Assembly: GCA_002900555.1 (NCBI GenBank)
Contig: MUGD01000055.1
Coordinates: 1-11,781, forward strand
Length of the DNA: 11,781 bases
From: Thermoplasmata archaeon M9B2D
GTDB taxonomy: Archaea; Thermoplasmatota; E2; DHVEG-1
Direction of reading: 5' to 3'
Under the pieces are notes generated by a model, which searched no databases, was not told where the DNA came from, and saw nothing but the letters and a program-made list of their open reading frames with translations. A program made the position numbers and the translations under genes. Below, in pieces: positions 5,578-11,781 of this stretch (positions are counted from its first letter, which is position 1; each line of letters begins with the position of its first letter).

Positions 5578-7308
5578 ATGAGAAGGAAACATATCCAGAA
5601 CAAGATGACAACACGCACATCGATGATCCCTACTGTTTTCCTCCCCATGGGAATCACAGCCTTCTGCTCCCTTTTTCCCAATCGAAAGATAAAAAAACAT
5701 CCGGATAAAGATGAAAAACAAAGAAAAAAATTTAAGGAAGAACGAGACGAACAGTACAACGAAATAGTAAAAGAAATCGACACCAATCACAACAAGTTTA
5801 AGAAACCTTTTTCGTCCAATCTAACGCTCATCGATGAAAAAACAGGATTCGGATGGAAAGGACTTGGCTCACGACTGATCCTTATAGATAATGAACGCAA
5901 AGAATACGTCTATCAGGCGATTGAACCGCAATTGAACGAAAAACAAGAACAACAGAAAAATAAATTGATCTTCCTCTTTAAAAAATATGCTGACATCGAT
6001 GTGTACGAAGGGGGCATCGATGAAAAACGGAAAATCCTTGGACAAGCATTAGAGAAACTTATCCATGATAAACAATTAAAAATCGACGGTGCTGAGAAAG
6101 ACGTTATTTTCTATTATATCTTCCGTGAGTTCGTTGGATACGGACGAATCGATATCTTAATGAACGACTCAGACATCGAAGACATCTCCTGTGATGGACA
6201 TGCAATCCCAATTTTTGTTGTTCATAAAAAGTATGAATCCATCAAAACCAATATCATCTACCAAGATGCAGACGAACTAGATTCGTTTGTCATAAAGTTA
6301 TCACAGATGTGCGGAAAGCAGATCTCCGTGTTCGAACCAATCGTCGATGGAAAGCTCTCAGATGGATCGCGTCTGCAGACGACGCTTGGCCGGACAATCA
6401 CGATGCGGTCAACCTTCACCATCAGGAGATTCCGCGAAGACCCTCTCACCCCAATCGACCTTCTCAACAATAACACCATGTCCATTGACCTTGCAGCATA
6501 TTTCTGGCTCACCATAGAGAAAGGCTGTAACATTTTATTCTGTGGAGGGACTGCCTCAGGGAAGACGACCATGCTTAACGCTCTTTCACTGTTCGTGCCA
6601 TCGTCTTACAAGATCGTCTCCATCGAGGATACACGAGAGATAAACTTACCCCATGAGAATTGGATCGCAGGGACGACACGATCAGGATTTACCTCAACAG
6701 AGGCGCTAAAAACGAGTCGAGACATCGACATGTTCGACCTCATCAGGGTCGCCTTGCGGCAACGACCACGCGTCATCATCGTCGGAGAGGTCAGAGGTAA
6801 AGAAGCCTACACGCTCTTCCAAGCCATGACGACAGGGCATCTTTCCTATTCCACGGTCCATGCAAGTGATATGCACACGTTAATCCAACGTCTGGAGAAC
6901 CCGCCGATCTCGTTGCCCCGCGCCTTACTCACATCCCTTGACATGATCGTATTTCTAAATTCCGTCGTCGTGAAAGGAAACCCTGTGCGACGAATCACAA
7001 ATGTCACAGAAATCATAGAACTGGATGCCGGGACAAATCGCCTTGTTACGATGTCTCCCTTCGAATGGATCGGAGAAAACGATGATAAATTCCAGAATAA
7101 CGGCGCCAGCAGACTTCTCTACAAGGTCAGGCTTGAGAACGGATGGAGCGAAAACGAACTGCAGCAAGAACTTCAGAATCGCATACAAGTCCTCGAATGG
7201 ATGAGAAAGAACAACCTGCGGTCATACACTGATGTTGGAAGGATTGTTGCAACCTACATGAAAGACCCATCATTAATAATGGAGAAAATACAAAAGGTCA
7301 TAGAATGA
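5578..7308 (+). CDS. Archaeal type IV pilus / type II secretion motor ATPase (ArlI/GspE/TadA family)
   Basis: A hexameric secretion ATPase expected at the inner face of the membrane, powering pilus or pseudopilus assembly with the next gene's product. In 576 residues from ATG 5578 it shows the N-terminal secretion-ATPase domain (EFVGYGRIDILMNDSDIEDI near 184-203; IVDGKLSDGSRL near 255-266). The Walker A motif GGTASGKTT is at 323-331 (Lys329), the Asp box SIEDTRE at 348-354, and Walker B IIVGEVRG at 400-407 (Glu404). The His box TTGHLSYSTVHA is at 418-429. All catalytic elements are present. The frame is open from GTG 5554 and ATG 5557, but GGAG at 5551-5554 is too close to those. GGAGAG at 5564-5569 fits ATG 5578. 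The first 70 residues are unusual: a hydrophobic patch (16-34), then a long Lys/Glu-rich, probably coiled segment. The stop overlaps the next start as ATGA, showing tight coupling. Confidence 0.93.
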   Translation: MRRKHIQNKMTTRTSMIPTVFLPMGITAFCSLFPNRKIKKHPDKDEKQRKKFKEERDEQYNEIVKEIDTNHNKFKKPFSSNLTLIDEKTGFGWKGLGSRLILIDNERKEYVYQAIEPQLNEKQEQQKNKLIFLFKKYADIDVYEGGIDEKRKILGQALEKLIHDKQLKIDGAEKDVIFYYIFREFVGYGRIDILMNDSDIEDISCDGHAIPIFVVHKKYESIKTNIIYQDADELDSFVIKLSQMCGKQISVFEPIVDGKLSDGSRLQTTLGRTITMRSTFTIRRFREDPLTPIDLLNNNTMSIDLAAYFWLTIEKGCNILFCGGTASGKTTMLNALSLFVPSSYKIVSIEDTREINLPHENWIAGTTRSGFTSTEALKTSRDIDMFDLIRVALRQRPRVIIVGEVRGKEAYTLFQAMTTGHLSYSTVHASDMHTLIQRLENPPISLPRALLTSLDMIVFLNSVVVKGNPVRRITNVTEIIELDAGTNRLVTMSPFEWIGENDDKFQNNGASRLLYKVRLENGWSENELQQELQNRIQVLEWMRKNNLRSYTDVGRIVATYMKDPSLIMEKIQKVIE

Positions 7309-9068
7309 AATCCGCGTCCTATTCAGGAATCTCACAACGACTATTCAAAAAAACAGTTTCAAACATCCCTGATGAGATCCAAATAGAACGAAATCTTGAA
7401 TTGGAGAAAGCAGGGATTTTACTCGACTATACACAGTATTTCGCGGTAACGCTCTTTACACTTATCCTTGGCGCTATCTTCACATTACTGCTCACCGTGA
7501 TATTCTATTATCTGTTTCCTTCGATGTATTCGCTGCTGCTCATCCTTATCCTCCCTGGGCTTGTCGAAACCTGCATTGGTCTTTTCTTTTTGTATTTCCC
7601 AGGATATCGAGTTAAAAGAAGGGCGTATAACATCGACCTTTTTTTACCATACGCCATTAACTTCATTAACTCCATGGCGGTCGCAGGTATCTCCCCATCG
7701 GAGATATTCACGACGTTAGCGACCATAGACTTGTATGGTGATTTGCAAAAGGAAGCAAAGAAGATCGCAAAAGAGATCAGCATCATGAATGTTGATAGCA
7801 TCACGGCGTTAAAACATGCTATCGAGATTTCCCCCTCAATAAAATTCCAGGAATTCCTCCAGGGGATCATTGGCACGATCCAATCCGGCAGCGAGCTGCA
7901 TCTCTATCTGCAGAACTCTGTCGATAAACTCATGGAGGAGGACTATGTCCAGAGAAACAAAGACCTTGACTTGCTTGGGGTTATCGCAGAGATATTTGTT
8001 ACCTGTGCGATCGCTTTCCCTATCTTTCTTGTCATTATCCTTACGGTCTTTGGTTTTTTCGGCAGTTCCTCAGTTAGTTCGATTTTAATCTTAAACCTTT
8101 TTTCACTGTTTATGATGCCGATTATCTATGCTGGGTTTTATTTCTTGATCCGGTCAACTAGCCTGGAGGACCTCAACAGGATCTATTCGAAAAACAATCT
8201 CACCTTCAGACAATATTTAAAGGAAAACGAAACACCTCTGATGATCGTGCTACTCTCGTTTTTGATCATTATCATCTCGTATTCTGGTCTTCACTTAATG
8301 GATTATCTCGGGTACATCCAGTTTAGCATGTACCCACAGCTCGACTTCGTTTTCATCGCTATCTTAATCCTCATAGGCCCCATCGGCATCTACAATTACT
8401 TCCAAGGAAACAAAAAGAAGCAGATTCAATACCGGCTACCTAATTTTCTCACTGAAGTAAGCGATGGACTTTCCACAGGAGCAACTATTTTTGATTCGAT
8501 AAAAGTCGCCTCAAAATCACACTATGGGCCGCTCTCCTTTGAAATCAGAAAAATGAAATCCCAGTTATCATGGAACATCTCTGTAAAAGAAATCCTTATA
8601 GATTTTGCCGAGCGGATGAAATCAGCGATCGTTCATCGGATCGTCATCAGCTTAAACAAAGGACTGGTGATGGGGGGAAACACCTCGAAGATATTCAGAG
8701 CCGCAGCCATTGAGGTCGGTCAGGTAAACCGATTGGAGAACCAACGAAAGGCGACGATGTCGATTTACACTGTTGTGATCCTTGTGTGTTTTTTTGTATT
8801 TCTCGCAATCATTATCATCATGAACCTGACTATTTTCAAATCCTTCTTCGAACTGCAAGGAAGACAGGTCGGGCGGATGGCAGGGGTCATGTTTAACTCG
8901 ATTGACCCCATGGAGTTGAAATATTCACTGTATTCGTTTGTGTATGTGCAAAGCATCGGTGCGGGGATACTAAGCGGCTTTATGATGGATGGAAAAGTAT
9001 CATCGGGCATTCGATATAGTTGCATTCTTGGGATCATATCCTTCATCATATTCAAATTGACGTTCTAA
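7305..9068 (+). CDS. Pilus assembly platform membrane protein, two T2SSF domains (ArlJ/TadC-like)
   Basis: The polytopic membrane partner of the ATPase, 587 residues, in the type II secretion F / ArlJ / TadC family. Two cytoplasmic helical modules, at about 107-225 and 370-485, each carry a (F/L)-P-x-(F/A) entry segment (DLFLPYAINF; YRLPNFLTEV) and a G(I/A)S/T turn (VAGISPSEIF; STGATIFDSI). About nine hydrophobic helices are visible at roughly 44-70, 74-98, 226-251, 258-282, 311-330, 346-365, 486-511, 539-560 and 569-586. This double-module form is typical of archaeal pilus systems; bacterial TadB and TadC are separate shorter proteins. It starts inside the ATPase stop codon (ATGA at 7305-7308), with AAAGGTCA as a modest ribosome site. 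It likely anchors the ATPase hexamer and inserts pilins into the growing filament. All parts appear intact. Confidence 0.92.
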   Translation: MKSASYSGISQRLFKKTVSNIPDEIQIERNLELEKAGILLDYTQYFAVTLFTLILGAIFTLLLTVIFYYLFPSMYSLLLILILPGLVETCIGLFFLYFPGYRVKRRAYNIDLFLPYAINFINSMAVAGISPSEIFTTLATIDLYGDLQKEAKKIAKEISIMNVDSITALKHAIEISPSIKFQEFLQGIIGTIQSGSELHLYLQNSVDKLMEEDYVQRNKDLDLLGVIAEIFVTCAIAFPIFLVIILTVFGFFGSSSVSSILILNLFSLFMMPIIYAGFYFLIRSTSLEDLNRIYSKNNLTFRQYLKENETPLMIVLLSFLIIIISYSGLHLMDYLGYIQFSMYPQLDFVFIAILILIGPIGIYNYFQGNKKKQIQYRLPNFLTEVSDGLSTGATIFDSIKVASKSHYGPLSFEIRKMKSQLSWNISVKEILIDFAERMKSAIVHRIVISLNKGLVMGGNTSKIFRAAAIEVGQVNRLENQRKATMSIYTVVILVCFFVFLAIIIIMNLTIFKSFFELQGRQVGRMAGVMFNSIDPMELKYSLYSFVYVQSIGAGILSGFMMDGKVSSGIRYSCILGIISFIIFKLTF

Positions 9069-9074
9069 CAAACT

Positions 9075-9080
9075 AAGGAG
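9075..9080 (+). promoter_or_regulatory. Strong Shine-Dalgarno for the small pilin
   Basis: AAGGAG lies five bases before ATG 9086, within an 17-base gap after the platform gene. It is one of the best ribosome sites in the operon, consistent with a need for more pilin than machine subunits. Confidence 0.55.
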
Positions 9081-9085
9081 AAGCT

Positions 9086-9508
9086 ATGACAAAGAAAACA
9101 CGGGGAACAGACGCAGTATCTGAAGTCCTTGGTGTTGTATTACTGTTAGGTATGACCATCGCATTATTTGTGTTCCTGAACTATATAGTGTTTTCGTATT
9201 CCTTTGAGCAGGCAGCTCCCTCTGTTAATCTCATCGGGTCCATCGACAGAGAACAGAAAAACATAACAATCGAGCATTCTGGTGGGATGTCTCTTGACGG
9301 GGACGTACAAATACTGGTGACCATCGGGAAAAACACATCTCAAAAAAACGCAAGTGAGTTGCTCCAGAAGCAGACTTGGGATTACGGGGATATCGTCCGC
9401 TTCCCCTACGATGATATCACCGGGAAATACGTCCAAGCCATGGTACGGGACCCTGCAACAAACACGCTGATATTATCCGTAGTGCTTCAACAGGGTTTGA
9501 TAACGTAG
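9086..9508 (+). CDS. Archaeal type IV pilin (Pilin_N / DUF1628-type)
   Basis: A 140-residue filament subunit. The N-terminus matches the archaeal pilin pattern: a short basic leader (MTKKTRGTDA), then VSEVLGVVLLLGMT, with one hydrophobic helix at about 14-37. Cleavage by a prepilin peptidase (PibD/EppA type) would fit after Ala10 (DA/VSEV); RG/TD after residue 7 is an alternative. The remaining 100 residues look beta-rich (LDGDVQILVTIGKN, RFPYDDITGKYVQAMV) with sequons NIT, NTS and NAS, as expected for a compact glycosylated head. The protein is short, so it could be the major pilin or a minor pseudopilin. It follows the platform gene by 17 bases with AAGGAG upstream, clearly in the same operon. 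Confidence 0.87.
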   Translation: MTKKTRGTDAVSEVLGVVLLLGMTIALFVFLNYIVFSYSFEQAAPSVNLIGSIDREQKNITIEHSGGMSLDGDVQILVTIGKNTSQKNASELLQKQTWDYGDIVRFPYDDITGKYVQAMVRDPATNTLILSVVLQQGLIT

Positions 9509-9550
9509 AATTGAACATTCGTTTGAAATAACGACGGACAGGAATTGAAA

Positions 9551-10426
9551 ATGGAAATAAAGAAAACAACAGACCATGCAATCGTCGGTGTTGTCACCGC
9601 TGTGTTACTCATTGGCGTCATCGTTGCGGTCATCTCCCTTGTTCAAAGCGTGTATGTTCCAAAAATCATGGAGCAGCGTGAAGCAGACCATATGGACAAG
9701 GTGGCAGAACAGTTCGCGCATCTTACCTCAGTTATCCATGGCCAGGCAGCGGATAAGACACCAGGGATCCCCATCGCAACGTCCATTACTCTTGGCAGCA
9801 AAGAATTACCGTATTTGTTGTCGGTCCGGTCCTATGGTGCATTGGAAATCCTTGAGGACGCAACCGCCATAATGGTGAATAACAGAACCGCAAGCGGCGG
9901 GATTAAGACGTCTCAGTTTAAGATCAATTGCATCAGTTACTCCTCATCGAATGCGTATTTCCTTGATCAGACCTACATCTATGAGGCTGGCGCGATGATC
10001 GTCGGTCAAACCAACGGCAATTTGATGATGATCCATCCCGCGTTCTTTGTTGATTTGGATAATCAAAACAAAACAGTCACCCTCTCGTTTAACATGGTGA
10101 AAATCTCAAGTGTCGGTCAGAAAACTATCGCGGCAGGATACGGGACATATCCGGTACAGACCGAATTTCATGAGATATCGGTAAATAAAACCTTTATCGA
10201 TGTCAGTCAAATCATCCTTGCCACGTCGTATACGAACGCCTGGAGCATGTTTCTGAATAGTTCGTTGACAAAGGCGGGTCTGAACCTGAATGGGTATGGC
10301 TCGGATTTCTCGTTGTTCGACAGTGGAGAGACACTGAAGCTTGAGTTTGATGCAGACCTTGACGTCAAGTTTTTTTTCAAAATCATCGATATTAAAACCC
10401 AGATAGGCCCCGGCTGGATCGAATAA
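9551..10426 (+). CDS. Pilin-like secreted protein resembling DUF7289 family
   Basis: A 291-residue protein with a pilin-like N-terminus: basic MEIKKTTDHA, then one hydrophobic helix (11-33). A charged alpha-helical stem follows (about 36-56, PKIMEQREADHMDKVAEQF). Residues 60-291 are beta-rich with two sequon groups and end in IGPGWIE. The helix-stem layout and a segment like PIATSITLGSKELPYL (about 70-85) resemble archaeal DUF7289-type proteins that accompany pilin genes; this is recalled, not searched. The usual (K/R)(A/G)/VS.V.G site is replaced by DHA/IVGVV, so processing is less certain. Start ATG 9551 is preferred over TTG 9545 because AGGA at 9539-9542 gives normal spacing. It lies 42 bases after the small pilin, in the operon, and may be a minor or tip-proximal pilin. 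Confidence 0.82.
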   Translation: MEIKKTTDHAIVGVVTAVLLIGVIVAVISLVQSVYVPKIMEQREADHMDKVAEQFAHLTSVIHGQAADKTPGIPIATSITLGSKELPYLLSVRSYGALEILEDATAIMVNNRTASGGIKTSQFKINCISYSSSNAYFLDQTYIYEAGAMIVGQTNGNLMMIHPAFFVDLDNQNKTVTLSFNMVKISSVGQKTIAAGYGTYPVQTEFHEISVNKTFIDVSQIILATSYTNAWSMFLNSSLTKAGLNLNGYGSDFSLFDSGETLKLEFDADLDVKFFFKIIDIKTQIGPGWIE

Positions 10427-10534
10427 CTATCCATAAGGGGAAGTTCTGAAGAAATAAAAAAATAGAAGCATTTATATACTTATAAAATCACCTTTTTGTA
10501 TAAAATATCTAAAATAATTAGATGTGAGTGTGTG
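10427..10534 (+). promoter_or_regulatory. AT-rich promoter region with TATA box at 10471-10478
   Basis: TTTATATA at 10471-10478 is an exact archaeal TATA match, preceded by AATAGAAGCA. It lies 57 bases before ATG 10535, which predicts a start site near 10503 and a leader of about 30 bases. TATAAAAT at 10481-10488 is a second option. There is no oligo-T run after the upstream stop, so read-through from the pilus operon is possible as well. Confidence 0.6.
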
Positions 10535-11781
10535 ATGAGAATGAAACAGAACTTCCTTGAAGAGAAACGCGCAGTTTCTAGTGTCATGGGTGAACTTCTC
10601 CTCCTGGCAATCGCGGTCGTCGTAATTTCAACACTCTGTACACAACTATTAAATTTCGATGGACCACAGGATATCGCCAACGTCACCGTCATCGGAAAAC
10701 TGGAACAAGGAACCCCAGCGTTCGAACTTCAACGGGGAGAATCACTTGCCTCAGATGCAGAAATCATCCTCCAGATAGAGGGACAATACGGAAGAACCAT
10801 CCGAACATCGATCCAAGAACTATCCACCAGATTTTTTTGGCTACAGGATGGATGGGATATCGGTGAAAAAATCTTCAATATATCAGATGAACTTGGCGAT
10901 CTTTCAGGTCGAAGAATTGAAGCAACGATTGTAGACAGACAAACAAACGCTATAGTGTTTTGGGGACGATTACAGGAAGGATATGCGGTACCCCCCTTTG
11001 GGAGAGGAGGTATCTGGCATCTGGACGAAGGATCAGGGACCATGGCGATGGATTCCTCTGGCAACAACAACCATGGGACAGTCCATGGCTCCCAATGGAT
11101 ATTGGGGAAGAAAAATTTTGCCTTGTTGTTCGACTATAACCCCAATGACTACGTACGAGTGCCAAGCGGACCAGGGTTAGAGATTACTGACGAAATAACC
11201 GTTGAAACATGGATTCAACCGATAATGCTACCGGATGGGATCCTTGATAACTTTGCCTTTGACATCAGATCACAGGGTATCTCCTGGATTCATATCTCAG
11301 GTGATATTTTTGCATTTGCTTTCTGGCATCCCGGGGTAACCACCAACTGCCGGGTCCAAACAGTCAATCTCTCGCCATCAGGGCAAATCGGCGATCAAGC
11401 CATTGACTCACTTGATTTTATCAGTGACGGATCTGCGAACGGGTTTGACCCGGATTTCATCCATATCGATGGGTCAGTCTATGCGGTCGCACATCGTTTC
11501 GACAAAGACGATGGCTTTGTCACGACTCTGCATATTTACGAGAATGGGACCATATCAGATACGATTATTGATCGATACAGATTCGAGGCGATTACAAACG
11601 CGTTTTATTGCGACATCCTCCATGTTTCCGGGAACATATACGCGATTGCCGCCTCAGAGGGTCTTACGGACCAACCAGGGTTTCTGACCACGGTTGAGAT
11701 CGCACCAAACGGCACCATTCGCAAATCAATCATTGACAGATTCGAATTCGAATCGGACGATTGCTCTTTTCCAAGACTAGC
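10535..11781 (+). CDS. Large pilin-like adhesin: type IV pilin N-terminus + LamG-like + propeller repeats (cut by window edge)
   Basis: The frame from ATG 10535 (or ATG 10541) stays open to the last base: 415 residues visible and the C-terminus missing. Residues 1-13 (ending EEKRA) form a pilin leader, with VSSVMGELLLLAI beginning the filament helix (17-38). Cleavage RA/VSSV matches the archaeal pilin site. Residues 45-150 are a beta-rich stalk. A LamG/concanavalin-like start follows at 158-230: GIWHLDEGSG, DSSGNNNHGTV, YVRVPSGPGLE and VETWIQP. Three repeats of about 52-57 residues then begin near 251, 307 and 360. Each has the pattern (I/L)H(I/V).G.(I/V)(F/Y)A.A, a TT(V/L) strand, (P/E)(S/N)G.I and a closing DR(Y/F).F, like beta-propeller blades. 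It has its own TATA box and a poor ribosome site (GTGAGTG). It is inferred to be a surface-binding subunit, at a pilus tip or a cell-anchored filament. Confidence 0.85.
   Translation, partial: MRMKQNFLEEKRAVSSVMGELLLLAIAVVVISTLCTQLLNFDGPQDIANVTVIGKLEQGTPAFELQRGESLASDAEIILQIEGQYGRTIRTSIQELSTRFFWLQDGWDIGEKIFNISDELGDLSGRRIEATIVDRQTNAIVFWGRLQEGYAVPPFGRGGIWHLDEGSGTMAMDSSGNNNHGTVHGSQWILGKKNFALLFDYNPNDYVRVPSGPGLEITDEITVETWIQPIMLPDGILDNFAFDIRSQGISWIHISGDIFAFAFWHPGVTTNCRVQTVNLSPSGQIGDQAIDSLDFISDGSANGFDPDFIHIDGSVYAVAHRFDKDDGFVTTLHIYENGTISDTIIDRYRFEAITNAFYCDILHVSGNIYAIAASEGLTDQPGFLTTVEIAPNGTIRKSIIDRFEFESDDCSFPRL

Noticed and set aside
5578..9068. Archaellum (motility) operon
   Set aside because: The ATPase and platform resemble ArlI and ArlJ, but no archaellin, ArlF, ArlG or ArlH gene is present, and the adjoining subunits are pilins. 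A pilus or pseudopilus is the better reading.
1..11781. CRISPR array, tRNA, rRNA, transposase or attachment site
   Set aside because: No spaced direct repeats, cloverleaf, transposase motifs or flanking terminal repeats were seen. The only direct repeats are the protein-coding TSP3 units.

Overview
This window looks archaeal, from an uncultured euryarchaeon, most plausibly in the Thermoplasmatota or methanogen neighbourhood. The evidence is TATA elements (TTTATATA type) about 60 bases or less before many genes, Shine-Dalgarno sites of the GGAG/GGTGATC type, oligo-T terminators, and an archaeal-type pilus assembly operon. That operon has an ArlI/GspE-like ATPase, a large two-module ArlJ/TadC-like membrane protein and pilins with the archaeal type IV pilin N-terminus. 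The lineage is inferred from gene content and is not proven.

Left part (1-3434), ordinary accessory genes. It opens with the tail of an unidentified gene (1-129) and a mostly empty stretch with two hairpins (130-603). Next is a small two-helix membrane protein on the minus strand (604-828), divergent from a secreted serine beta-lactamase-fold hydrolase (1000-2346). A SagB-type nitroreductase-family flavoprotein (minus strand, ending at 2394) converges on the hydrolase. The start of this flavoprotein is puzzling: a near-perfect Shine-Dalgarno lies exactly where homology begins, but a GTT codon stands where ATG or GTG is expected.

Middle part (3435-5191), exported proteins. A small Gly/Cys-rich secreted protein with no recognised family ends in a T-rich terminator. 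It is followed by a membrane-anchored protein with thrombospondin type 3 calcium-binding repeats and PKD-like domains.

Right part (5258-11781), the main system. A 54-residue ribbon-helix-helix protein has its own TATA box, Shine-Dalgarno and terminator. It directly precedes a pilus operon: motor ATPase (5578-7308), then, overlapping by ATGA, a nine-helix membrane platform protein (7305-9068), a short type IV pilin (9086-9508) and a larger pilin-like protein resembling DUF7289 (9551-10426). A separate TATA box then drives a very large pilin-like gene that is still open at the right edge (10535-11781). It joins a type IV pilin N-terminus to the first half of a LamG-like lectin fold and at least three beta-propeller-like repeats.

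Taken together, the right part reads as a compact adhesive pilus or pseudopilus system. The ATPase and platform would assemble a filament from the small pilins, the large LamG/propeller protein is a candidate tip or adhesive subunit, and the RHH protein is a candidate local regulator. No prepilin peptidase and no archaellum genes (arlB, arlF-H) are visible in the window.
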